Assembly: GCA_014898415.1 (NCBI GenBank)
Contig: RCTD01000002.1
Location: 682,001-746,000 of the forward strand
DNA: 64,000 bases
Direction of reading: 5' to 3'
Origin: Stromatinia cepivora
Taxonomy: Eukaryota; Ascomycota; Leotiomycetes; Helotiales; Sclerotiniaceae
This document shows positions 21,353 through 32,812 of this stretch, piece after piece; the stretch's first letter is position 1; the number at the start of each line of letters is the position of its first letter. A program made the position numbers and the translations under genes. A model generated the notes under the pieces. The model was not told the DNA's origin and searched no databases. It saw only the letters and a program-made list of their open reading frames with translations.

Positions 21353-21799
21353 ATGAATGAATGGATGGATGGATTTCATTAGCTAAAAATTTGGTTTCTG
21401 AGATTGGGGATTTGGGGTCGGTTTAGATGTAGATGATGATGTGTAGGTAATCAAATAAAATATGGAATATGGAATATGGTTCTGGACATCATACGTTATT
21501 GAATCAATCACAATCACAATCATAATTAGAAGAAGTAGTATTTGTAGAGTGTGTAGACTTCTATATACGTTAATTATAACGAAGCTCCATCTACTCTCTA
21601 ATCGCAATATTATCCTCTATTGAATAATAAACACAACTATGAATGCTGCTGAACCCAACCCAACCTCAACGTAGTAATGACGAAGATCCATACTCGATCG
21701 ATCAACTCACAAGACAACGCAGGTGAAACCAAAGAAATTCATTGCAGCTCAGTTCCGAATCTATAGACGCGATTCCCACACCTTTAGCCACCGAATCCC
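21353..21799. other. Convergent 3' intergenic region
   Basis: This lies between the 3' ends of the GH36 gene and TAH18. It includes short (GGAT)n and (CAATCA)n runs and is AT-rich. No gene is seen. Confidence 0.45.
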
Positions 21800-24363
21800 C
21801 TACCACGTCTCCTGTATATACAACTTCGACCTCTCCAAATTCGCGACAAAAGCCTCTGCCTCCTCCATACTCATACCCCCATGCTTCTGCAAGACGCTCA
21901 AGAAAGCTAGCCTCACTCCCTTGGGCATACCTCCGGAGCTACCACATACATAAATGAGCGCATTCTGTTTTGTCAACAGATCTGCGATCTCCTGTCCTTG
22001 TTTCCTAATCTGATCTTGTACGTAGACTTTTTGCGGGCCATCTCTCGAGAAGACCGGATTTGCGTGGACTTTCAACGAATGATTATTTTCCCAGTCATCA
22101 CCGTAGAAGTAATCTGCCTCGCGATTGCGGCCACCATATATAAGAAGGATCTTGCCGAATACTACTTTCTCATCTGTGGAATTTTCGCTTTGCTTGGTGC
22201 GTTCCCAGATCAATGATCGAAGAGGAGCAATTCCAGTACCTGCACCAACCAAGATAAGAGGACGTTCTGTCAGGATCTTGGGTGCTTTGTAGAAAGATGT
22301 GTTTCTGCTGTACCCGACAGTGATAATTGTTCCTCTGGGAAGGGTGGCTAGATAGCGTGAACAAAGACCGTTGCGGACTTTTTGGAGAACGGTGCGGTAT
22401 TTGACAATGGCAACGAGAATTTGCAAGTAATGATCTTTCTCGGGTTTAGGTTCGTCGAGATTTTTGGCATCTTTGGATTTTTTAGAACCCTTTGAATCTT
22501 TAGGAGGTTTACCTTTGTCTTCAGGGGAGCTGTGCATGGTACCGCCTGAGCTAATGCTGAATTCGCGAGCTCGAATTATGGGGAAAATGGTGGTGGCCTC
22601 TTTCCATGGGAGCTTGACGCTTGGGAAGTCTTGAAGACATTCAAGGATACTGCGACGAGGGCGAGTAGTATAGTCGTAGAGTTCGTCAGTATAGACAGGA
22701 TCTCGAAACTCGAGGAGACGTGCTTTGTGCGTCGGATCGTTTGTATAATGCGCCATAATTTCGAAAAAGCGACGCTTAGGAATGGCTTGAAAGTCAAGAT
22801 TATGAATCAATAGCTCTCGTAGTGTTTGATCGTCATCCACTAGATGAAGATCCTTCTGTGACGATACCAAATTTTTTGCGCCGAACCAATCTGGTGACCT
22901 TGGCTTGAAGTGCAACTTCATATCCGCAACATCATTCCATCCCATCAAGTCAATGAGGGTCTGGACATCCTCAGGAAAGTTTTTGGGAAAAATTGATATG
23001 GTGTCTCCAGGATTTATGAACAAGTCTTTGGCTCGTACTTTGAAGGTGATTTCACGAACATCCTGCCAGTGACTTGAAGGAGTGACGCGCTTGTTGTTAT
23101 CAATAGTGGCATGAATCGCGTTTCGAACATCTGTAAAATTTCCACTTTGAGGCAATACCCTATCAACACTTTCTAGTTCATCATCTTTGCAGAGCTCAGT
23201 CAATCGATTTGAGGGCTTTGGCGCTTCATATCCATGATCAAATCGAAGCCCAGATCCAAAGCCAAATGTGTTTGCCATTATTCCGTTTTCTGAGATGGAG
23301 GGTTGTTGAGATTGATCATCAACTTTTCCTAGAGTGCGGTGATCAATAAAAGAAATTGTAGATAAATGCAAGATTTTTTGAATCGTCGGCAGGAGCCAGC
23401 TTACTATTTAATGAATCAAAATTTATTTGATCAATTTCGCCACTATTTTCTGGTGAATTTAACTTCTCAGTAACCGTAGAAGATTCATGTTTAAGCTCTA
23501 GCCAGTATTTCGGAGGTAGGAGGACATCATCAGGAATTGGTTCCAAGCCATCTAGTAATGGATATAATTCGAGGAGTTTCTTTCTAAGGTCAATATACCA
23601 AGATAGGAAAGTTCCATCAACACTATTAATGTTAGAAAGTGCGGGTCATATAAGTACAAAGATTGGAAAGGAAAAAAAAAACATAGAACAGCTTATATTT
23701 TATCATAAATCAAACAGGCAAAGAAAGTTTCGATATTGCAATATAAATAGAACGATATAAATAGAAGAAAATTTCAATATAAAATTCCACTTACCCTTCT
23801 TCATGTTGTTCATCGGCTTCCCCTCTAGGATATATTTCATTCCCACCTAGCTGTTCCAACCTTTTATGTAATTTACGAGCTGCAAAATTAAACCTATAAG
23901 AATATGAGTATCGTCTTATTAAGTATTTGATCATCCTGTCTATATCACTTCCATTCCATCTTGTACTTACTTTGCATAAGAACTATCACCAAGACCAAAA
24001 GTGGTGAAGTTCACGTGACTCAAACAATTAGGAGGCAAACGCTTTCTCAAAAGACTGTTCCAAAATTTCTTTGAATTCTTTGGGAATTCCCCTTGTCCTG
24101 TAGTTGATATTGTGAATATAACAAATGTATATTTTAACAATTCTTTCTGTTTGATAGACTCAAGATAAGTATATGTTGATGATGCATAGGAAAGAATTAC
24201 ATACAATATCAACCTCATCCATCTCACACACCCTTGTTATGAAATGAAGTCTTTCTATAATACGTCCCAATTCTTCTGCCACATCTTGAGAGTTTCCAGT
24301 TTCACTTCCATAAAGGATGAGTGCACTTCTATCATGTCGTTGACCATTGGGAATCTCAGACAT
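21800..24363 (-). CDS. TAH18: NADPH-dependent diflavin oxidoreductase Tah18
   Basis: Five exons on the minus strand, 24205-24363, 23971-24158, 23795-23893, 23405-23622 and 21800-23328, give about 730 residues with all phases consistent. The N-terminal flavodoxin (FMN) domain shows ILYGSETGNSQDVAEEL and FTTFGLGDSSYAKFNFAARK. The FAD/NADP half shows REFSISSGG, LVGAGTGIAPLRSL (about 581-594), YGGRNREADYFYG, YVCGSSGGMP, and the family's C-terminus YIQETW. Tah18 passes electrons from NADPH to Dre2 in cytosolic Fe-S cluster assembly; the yeast gene is essential. A Lys/Asp-rich insert of about 30 residues follows REFSISSGG and is not a core family element. It shares an intergenic region with the RRM gene. 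Confidence 0.93.
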
Positions 24364-26034
24364 TTGGTAAATTAATTGTTGAATGTTTGTAGTAATAGCA
24401 AATATAAATGTTTCATTATCATGATCATCATAAATAGATAGGTTAGCTCTAGTCAACCGATAAAAATAATTTTTAATTTTTGCCTACTTACACATCAAAG
24501 AACAAAGTCACGAGATATTTATTAAAAAGCTAACTGATTGGCTATTTTGAATACTACCTAGGTAGTTATTTATTTCATTCACCCAATGTTTATACCGTAT
24601 CGTAGTATCGTTATTGAGAAAACTTTACCTCATGAATTGAAGAAGATACACTTACAAGGTGAATCCTTGTATGTTATCTATCCAGCGGATTGGTTCAAAT
24701 GTCTTATTGTATCAGACATACGGAGGAGTACTGTAGTTTTTCGAGGAAAAAACAAACCCCTTTGTTTCGTTTGACTGGTGAATGAATGGATTCATATATG
24801 GAGAACAATGCAAAAAAGGTGGTTGGCAACAGAAAGCTCTAGAAGAATAATAAAAGAATTCATCATTATAATCAAAATGATACCTATGCTTGAGATACAT
24901 ATGGATTAAAAAGGTATATGAATCATAAAGAATTGCCCTAATGATTTCTTTACAGCTAGGTATGTATTCCACCAAGATGAAGTACTCAATTACAAAGTAC
25001 AAAGTATACACTGGAGTGAAATCACCAAAGACAAGTGAACCCTTCTTTACTTGGAGAAAATACTATAGATAAAATACCATACCATATAATCGTATTGTCG
25101 ATCCAGGCCAAGTCATCAATCCTTCCCTTTTTTACACCATCCATGACTCCCTACCTTTCTCGCTATTTCCCCATCCCATGTTATGTACCTAGGTAGTTAT
25201 CCCAACCCAATCTGTCTCACCGTGCTGCTACCTTATCAACTTGACGAAGGAATATCTTATTTTCATTTACTCTCATTTTCCTTTCCTGTCATTAAAAATG
25301 CGTACTTCTTGCTTCTTGCTAAGTAGTAGATATATGTAAATAATAGTTGCGAACGTCTGTAATTAATTCAATACCTACCTAGGTAAGCTGGAGTACTTAA
25401 CTAAACCTTTTACGCCATGACTTCTCCTCCTTTCTTAATGCCTCCCTATCTCGCTATTTCCCCATGTTATCTGTTGCATCAAATCTCTCCCCTCTCACCG
25501 TGCCACCTGCCCTGCCACCTACCTCCTGTCACCTCTGGCTGCCATCTAATCTTCCCAATTATTCATCCTTTCCTTTCCTTTCCTTTCCTTCCCCTAGTAA
25601 ATTCCTTCTTAGCTGGATCTTTTTGGCTTGAACCTTCTGTAATCTTATTCTCTAATCGAAACGAAATCCCCAATCCAGCCCTGTTCAGCCACTCGCTTTA
25701 ATCCCATTACGGTAAGTGCCACTCGCTAAAATGCGGCTGCCCCAGTGATTCAATGGAATTTGATATATTCTACCCACTGCGCAATCCCGAACTTCTTTCT
25801 CCCTTTCCTTTTGAACACATCAACTTCAAGAATCCGATCAAGTGTCTATCACAACGAAACCTCAACCAAAATCCCCCAAACCAGACCACTAGGGCACCTA
25901 GCTACCCTTTTACAACTCCCCCAAATTTGTTCAGAGAGTATTAAATACACTCCCAGCAAACGTCGATCAATTTTCAATTCAATTCAAGCTTCTACTCAGT
26001 CATAACTACCACACCCACCAAATCAATTATCATC
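24364..26034. promoter_or_regulatory. Long divergent promoter region, TAH18 / RRM gene
   Basis: This 1.7-kb spacer is AT-rich near TAH18 and CT-rich near the RRM gene. The palindrome TACCTAGGTA occurs three times (24555-24564, 25196-25205, 25376-25385). The first two copies share the 14-mer ACCTAGGTAGTTAT. A 63-codon upstream ORF (25753-25944) precedes the RRM start and might lie in its leader. No other gene is seen. Confidence 0.4.
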
Positions 26035-27388
26035 ATGTCTAACATCGTGGAGAAAGTTTCTGACGCCGTCACCGACGTTACTGCCGCTCTTGGCAACACA
26101 TCCATCTCTGACAAGCCCGCCGAGACCACCACTGGCGAGAAGGCAGCCAACACTACCACTGACAAGGAAGCCGTGTTGGCAAGCGCTGCAGAGGGAAGAA
26201 GACTCTACATCGGTAACCTCGCATATGCGACCACCGAGGGGGAGTTGCAAGCCTTTTTCAAGGGATACTTAATGTAAGCACGGCTTCTCCTCACTTTCAC
26301 GTGTCATCTTCAACGTCGCCTTTATTTCGATCGAAAAATCATCAGCTTGTCCCAAATCTACAAATTATAGGATGTCACGAATATCATCGCCCCTTCCAGT
26401 TATGTCCAACATCTACTACACGAACTAACTTTTTATTACACAGTGAATCCACCTCGATCCCAAAGAACCCACGAACTGACCGCCCAGTGGGATATGCTTT
26501 CGTCGACCTTTCTACCCCAACTGAGGCCGAGCGTGCTATCTCTGAGCTTTCTGGAAAGGACATCCTTGACCGCAAGGTCTCTGTTCAACTTGCTCGCAAA
26601 CCAGAGACAAGTGACAAGACTGAGGGCGCTGCAAGCGGAGGAGAGGGACAATCTGGTAATGAAGGTGGACGCCGCAGACAATCTGGCCGAGGACGTGGTC
26701 GTGCCCGTGGCCGTGGAGGACGCCGTGGCAATGCTGTAAGTTTTTGAAAGTCTAGATCTCAGCCCGTATTAGTCACTAACATGAGCATAGTCCCGTACTG
26801 ACGAGAGCGCTGCTGAGGCACCTGCCACCACTTCCGAGGTTCTTCCTTTGACCGAAACCACAAACCAGGCTACTACCGAGACCAAGGAGGCTAAGCCACA
26901 AAACAGTCGTGCTCCTCGCGAGCGTCGTGAGCGTGGCCCTCCAGCTGATGGAATTCCATCCAAGAACAAGGTCATGGTTGCTAACCTTCCATATGATCTC
27001 CACGAGGATAAGGTATGTTCGAAATTAACCTCTTTCAAATGATTTACTAACAGCCTCCTAGCTCAAGGAACTCTTTTCTATCTATGAGCCAACCTCTGCC
27101 AAGATCGCCCTTCGCCCAATCCCCCGTTTCATGGTCAAGAAGCTCCAAGCTCGTGGTGAACCCCGCAAGGGTCGTGGCTTCGGCTTCGTCACTCTTTCCA
27201 GCGAGGAACAACAACAAAAGGCCGTTGCTGAGATGAACGGAAAGGAGATTGAAGGTCGTGAGATCGCCGTCAAGGTCGCTATCGACAGCCCAGACAAGAC
27301 CGATGACGATGTCAACGCCAACGCTGCTAATGCTACCGCCGAGACTGCCGCTGCTCCACCAGCCGGTGCTGAAACCGTTTCTGCTTAA
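26035..27388 (+). CDS. RNA-binding protein with two RRMs and an RGG/RG box
   Basis: Four exons, 26035-26273, 26444-26735, 26791-27012 and 27062-27388, give about 359 residues. RRM1 begins with RLYIGNL (RNP2, about 56-62), and its RNP1 VGYAFVDLS is in exon 2. The 170-bp first intron cuts this domain. An Arg/Gly stretch (RRRQSGRGRGRARGRGGRRG) follows at about 155-176. RRM2 begins at VMVANLPYDL (about 238) and has the RNP1 GRGFGFVTLS. The tail is rich in Ala and acidic residues. The architecture suggests an mRNA- or rRNA-associated factor; the orthologue was not identified. Codon use looks biased towards C-ending codons, as in strongly expressed genes. Confidence 0.85.
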
Positions 27389-28438
27389 GCAAGTAAACAT
27401 TGTATGATTTGAATGAGAGGAGAGTTCTGCAACTCTGCAGACGATAGACTAATGCATTGCTATGCGTTGCTTTTGGACCATTGTCGGCGCGTTGTGGGAG
27501 CTCTCAGGGAGGAGGATGGATTTGTTCCTTTGATATACTCAATGGATCGACCATCTTCTTGACGATTTTCTTTTAGGTGGACATATGAATACTAACTCGG
27601 TGGACTTGTTGATGGCGTCTAAATAGATCTTTGGGCTTCTACGCTCTTTTCTTCTGACAGACTTAACTTTTCATTTCTCGAGTAGGGATTCATAGTCCTT
27701 CATGACTCTTTTTTCAAAAACTATGTCTTATTACAATTTTGCTGGCATTCTCTGGGTGTACACTAGATTTTTTCTGGCGTGCTTCCATATGGGATGGGTG
27801 GGCATGGTAAAGTTATTGATTAATGATTGATGACAGCCCTATCATTATCGGTGATAATAAAGTGAACGGTTTTACCAGCAGAATTATAATCTTTCAGTAA
27901 TATGTTTTGAGATATTTGTGATGAGACCTAGAACCTGCGATGTTTCCAGTCCAAGTTCCATAATGTCTCATTTTTCAGTCTGTAAAAAGAACTTGGTTCT
28001 CCTTTTCAGTATACTACCACCATTTCAGTAATTCTCATGACCCCTTTTCCAAAATCTCAAGCCTCACAGCCCTCGATCTTCAATTTTTGTATATTGATTG
28101 GTCTAGATTTCCCTTAGCGTGGTTGGGCCTCTATTGCGCAAACACCTCCAAATTTAGATTTCCAATTCCCCTTTGTAAAGCCCCACTACATCAGGGCTAA
28201 GGACGACCCATACTCATACTCGACGACAAACATCTATATGTACTAATCGAATAATTTAATTTCACCATACTTCCGAGACTCACACAAGGAAATCAACATT
28301 CGCGATTACGTCCATTGAGCAATTGGCCCTTGAAACGTAAAGGAGCCTGAGTGGGAGGATCTGTCGACGATAAGAACTGTGAAAGTTAAGAGGAATAAGA
28401 CACGCAATCAGCAGTCGATTCCAGCACCAACAGCGAGA
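27389..28438. other. Intergenic, RRM gene to GCS1
   Basis: This is the 3' region of the RRM gene and the promoter of GCS1. No gene, RNA or repeat was recognised. Confidence 0.45.
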
Positions 28439-29820
28439 ATGACTTCAAAGGCTATGTGGGAGGTCGATCCGGAGACAAGGTCAAAGGTATTCTACTCTCT
28501 TCGCATTACATGGGCCATTGGCGCAGTCCTCCATCATCTCATTTCCAACACAAGCACTCATGCTAAACGTGTCTTGAATCCAGCTCCTTGATATCTCCAA
28601 AACCAATGGTAACGACCGATGTATCGACTGTAATGCGCCCTCTCCTCAATGGGCCTCCCCAAAATTCGGCGTTTTCATCTGCCTATCATGCGCCGGCGTT
28701 CACCGAGGATTAGGAGTTCATATTAGTTTTGTGAGGAGTATTACAATGGATGCTTTCAAGGCGCAAGAGATTGAGCGGATGAGGGAAGGAGGAAACAAAA
28801 CGTGGAGGGATTTTTTCGATCAGGATGAGAGAAATGTTATGAGTGGTATAACGTAGGTGGACTATCTTTGCGACAGGATTCTCAGGGTCAGCAGGGGATT
28901 GGCAAATAACTGACAATTTCACAGTTGGGACGATGCAACAATTGCGGAGCGATACTCTGGCGAAGTTGGAGAGGAATATAAAGAACGGCTCACTGCCAAA
29001 GTCGAAAAACGAGAATACGTTCCTGTACCTAAGGCTCCCGCGTCAAAATCTACGACTGCTGCTACATCCGTTTCAAACCACAGTTCCACCAGCTCTCGAT
29101 CACAATCACAAACTCCCCTCGGGGCACGAAACTCTAGCCCTTCTAATGGAAAAGTAAAGGTTGATGATAGATACTTTGCTGGGCTTGGAGCTGCAAACGC
29201 AAATCGATCGGAGGACTTACCACCTTCTCAAGGAGGCAAATATGCAGGTTTCGGAAGCCAACCAATCGAGAGAGAAGATAATAATGTCAGATTACCGGGC
29301 TTTGAAGATTTGCAGAGGGATCCTGTAGCGGCGCTGACGAAGGGCTTTGGATGGTTCACAACTACTGTGGGAAAGACAGCAAAGACAGTTAATGAGGGCT
29401 ACATACAACCTACAGCTGCAAAGGTAATTTCAGTTCCTTAAAACAGCTAGATATCCAAGCCTCTTCATATTCACAAAATCGACATTAACTGACAACAACT
29501 TCTCACAGATCGCCGAATCCGAAGTAGCGAAACAAGCGCAACTTACTGCTGCTCAAGTTGCACGGAATGCGCAAACTGGAGCCAAGAATGCCGCAGAGGG
29601 ATTCAACCGCTTTGTAGAAGGCAGTGGCAGTGGTTCCTCGAGAGATGTACCGATTGATGAGAGTAAAAAGGATTTCTGGGATAGTTTTGCGGACGCGGGG
29701 GCTAAGAGACAACATGGACCCAGTGCGTCGATTGGGACGGCCGCTGTTAAGAGGAATGGGGGTAATGGGAGTGGAAGTGGCGTTGCAGCAAAGAAAGATG
29801 ATGATTGGGAGAAGTGGTAG
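28439..29820 (+). CDS. GCS1: ADP-ribosylation factor GTPase-activating protein Gcs1
   Basis: Four exons, 28439-28486, 28584-28852, 28925-29423 and 29509-29820, give about 375 residues. The ArfGAP zinc finger has C29-x2-C32-x16-C49-x2-C52 (CIDCNAPSPQW and FICLSCAGVHRG), with the catalytic Arg finger at R57. After the domain come RSITMDAFKAQEIERMREGG and the Gcs1/ArfGAP1-type signatures GFEDLQRDPVAALTKGFGW and AESEVAKQAQLTAAQVARNA; the protein ends DDDWEKW. Known role: stimulates GTP hydrolysis on Arf at the Golgi and in retrograde transport; the amphipathic helices after the finger sense curved membrane. An alternative start at the second ATG (28454, MWEVDPE) would shorten it by five residues. 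Confidence 0.92.
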
Positions 29821-30885
29821 ATGTAAGTTTTAGGGGTATATGAAAGGGGATGATTGGATGAAGAGAACAGATGAGTGAATGTATATATACATAGACCATA
29901 CGGTCAAAAGAGACGTTTTAGCGACATATGCGAGAAAGAATTGAAGATTTACATGGTTTAATAGGTAGTTTTCAAGCTATATTTTTCTCGGTTGAGATGG
30001 AGAGGGTCTCGTCATTATCATTTGATCATAGTATGCTTTCTTTTTAACCTAGTGGTTTTGCATATATCGGTCGGTGGCATGGACATGGATATGGGCATGG
30101 ACATGGACATGTTCTTGAAGTCAAGTTATGAAAGTTGAATATGTGTTGTTTGTCTCAGGGTGTGTGGATTTATTTAATTTCTTTACTTGAGTGTAGGATG
30201 TAATGATGAGTCGAGTGATGAGTGGAGTGTTGCTTGATTTTGATAGTTCGGATCGTATACATGTATCTCTGAAGTTGGTTTGATTATATAGTATACAGAC
30301 CTAAGTGGGAGTGCTAGTTCGGAGTAGTGTGTGTTAATCTGCTATTCGTATCTCCAGAAGATAGCACTCTTATCTGAAGAACTTTCCTGGATCGTAGCTC
30401 GACCCATAGGAGATTTCTCTATGGTGGTCCATCAATGTTGGTCATGACTGTAACTGTAGCTCGATCTGAGATATTCGTTTGGTCTTGATTTCGAGGCACC
30501 AACCAACCCATATACATATATATATATTCCTTCTGCTAAGGCCAATTCTCTTGGACCCGGCCAGCTCCACATGAAACACTTCGCAAGGCGGTGCGCTTTT
30601 TCATTCTACAACATCTTTCTTGAGGAAGAAAGGCCCTCGGTCATTCATTCATGGGACCGCGGCTGCCTTTGGAGTCGAGGGATTGTCGGCCTTTTCCAAC
30701 GGGTTATAACATAACCTTATTGCGCGCGTATGATACCGCTGCGCCACTTTTATGTTGTTAATAAGTCTATATATCTTGATTAAACTATAGGGGACTATCA
30801 AGCCACATTTGATGGCAAAAGGATAAAATTCCCACACCATTTTTATCTTGTCGAGATTCCCCGCATAATTCCAGAATTCTCTGAA
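29821..30885. other. Intergenic, GCS1 to 2EXR gene
   Basis: It holds a degenerate GGACAT/GGGCAT repeat run at about 30076-30112 and a short (AT)n run near 30518. No gene is seen. Confidence 0.45.
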
Positions 30886-31839
30886 ATGGTTTTCACAAAT
30901 ATGTCAGGCGAACATATACCCAAAGTCGCGAGTCCTAAAGAAGAGCCTCTGTTTCCACAATTCCGCGATCTACCACCGGAGCTTCGTCTACAAATCTGGA
31001 GATACGCTCTCCCGAATGGTCGAACGCTCAAGATCAAAGTAGATGCATATGATGACACACGAGCATCTCTTCAGGGAAACTTCTCGGCTATTCCAACCAT
31101 CTGTCATGTCAATTCCGAAGCTCGAGTCTTAGCTTTAAGCATTTGTCGAATCGGACTTGGGCCTAATACAGAAGAGTCAGATTTTTACTGGAATCCAAAC
31201 ACAGACACCATCTACTTCCCTCCATCAGCCTCTTGGACAAACGGCACTCTGGAACAATATTTGTTCAAGGAAAAGGTTCCTGATTCATATCGAAATAATG
31301 GGATTATGCCTGTAGTCCAACATATTGCATTTCCACTGAATGTATGGTTGGCACAAGGTCTTTATCTAGAACCATTATCGGCCTGTTGGCTCTTAGACTG
31401 GCTACACAAATTCCCCTCCCTCCAATCCCTCACTCTCCTCATCGAGCCCTTCGACCAATGGCTCGGTCTCCCCAATACCTCCATAGTCTACCACGAACCC
31501 CTCGATATTCCCATGCAACAATTGCTGCATGACAAACCCTCCCAAATCACCGCACAGGTCGAGAAAGCCTTGCAAGAATATCGAAATACAAATGATCCTA
31601 GCTGGATCCCGCCGGTTGTAGAGGTATTAGTGCTAGGTATGAAGAAATTCAAAACGAGCAGGAGCTGTATAGCTCGCAGATCGAATTTGGATAGAGAGGA
31701 TGTTACGGGGTTGTATGAGATGACGGTTTCGAGGACGGAGAGGTTGGCGAGATGTTTGGTTAATAGGTGGCCGGCGGAGATTCATGCGGTGGAGCAGTGG
31801 AGTTTGATGGGTCGGTCGGGGGAGGAAGAGGGGTTTTGA
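30886..31839 (+). CDS. 2EXR domain protein
   Basis: A single-exon frame of 317 residues. The N-terminal signature FPQFRDLPPELRLQIWRYAL (about 28-47) and the ICHVNSEARVLAL segment with FYWNPNTDTIYF define the 2EXR family, abundant in plant-associated and soil ascomycetes. The motif resembles an F-box-like helix (LPPELRLQIW), but the family's function is not established. The C-terminus is charged (RLARCLVNRWPAEIHAVEQW). A second possible start, MSGEHIPK, lies five codons downstream. No signal peptide or membrane segment is visible. Confidence 0.85.
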   Translation: MVFTNMSGEHIPKVASPKEEPLFPQFRDLPPELRLQIWRYALPNGRTLKIKVDAYDDTRASLQGNFSAIPTICHVNSEARVLALSICRIGLGPNTEESDFYWNPNTDTIYFPPSASWTNGTLEQYLFKEKVPDSYRNNGIMPVVQHIAFPLNVWLAQGLYLEPLSACWLLDWLHKFPSLQSLTLLIEPFDQWLGLPNTSIVYHEPLDIPMQQLLHDKPSQITAQVEKALQEYRNTNDPSWIPPVVEVLVLGMKKFKTSRSCIARRSNLDREDVTGLYEMTVSRTERLARCLVNRWPAEIHAVEQWSLMGRSGEEEGF

Positions 31840-32812
31840 TGGGGGTTGTGTGCGCTAAGGAAACATATTAATCGGATACATAAATGTAATTTACGGTTGG
31901 ATTTGTGGTGTTACTTTTTATTTTTGGAAGGGTGTTAGCGCATGATTCGGAACAATCTTCTGTTGAGTGTGTGTTTATTGGCGTTGTGAAGAAATATAGG
32001 ATAAGCAATAACTTGTATCATGAGACAGCAGGAAGAATATACCACAGTAGTTGAAGTCTATTTCTTTTCAGTGTAATGAATGAGATTTATGAACTTCGAG
32101 ACATGCGTTTTTAGCCTCACTTCATTCAACAAGTATGACGTATTTCGATCCTTTTCTTTTGGTACGGAGTATGCCTGTTTTCAAAATGTGATTTCGTGTG
32201 TTTGGTAGTGTATAGCTATATTTCATGCTTGACTTGCTGGCTATAATCACAGATAAGACTGACGAATAGTCAAATTGCGGAGAAAGAATCATACGCGCCA
32301 TTGATTACTTACCGAGGCGACGATTTTATACGGAGGTTAAAAGGGTAAATAGTGTAAGACATTTTTGACCCTTATATTATTGTTTTTCCTGTCTTTTGAT
32401 GCTGCTTCAAGAAATTCGAATAGATATTGAGCTGTTCCAATACTTTAATTATCTAGCTTTGACTATTAAAATTTTCAGCCAGCATGATGATGTTATTGGT
32501 CAAAGCCCTTGTTCGTGGGATTAGCACAACCATTTTTTGACCCATCAACTTCCGTACAGTCTACAACGATGTGTTTAGTAGTGACTTGTCAAGCATGGAT
32601 GGATAATAACGAATCGAAATGAAAAGATACCACCAAACTAGACAAATGCAGTTAGTCGCCCAATTGAGGTGAGTCGTGGCAGCCACAGGGTTACATTGAG
32701 CCAGATCCGACTTTCCCCTCATCCAATGCTGATTTTCTTTAAATTAATGCTCATGGGGACTATCTCAATCAATCCAATTCATAAAATTATCGCAATTCTT
32801 TTTTGATGCATC
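31840..32812. other. Intergenic, 2EXR gene to HET gene
   Basis: AT-rich sequence without a defensible ORF or repeat. Confidence 0.45.

Noticed and set aside
30690..30770. tRNA-like D-arm sequence (TGGCGCAGCGGTA on the minus strand)
   Set aside because: No matching acceptor stem, anticodon arm or T-loop could be paired.
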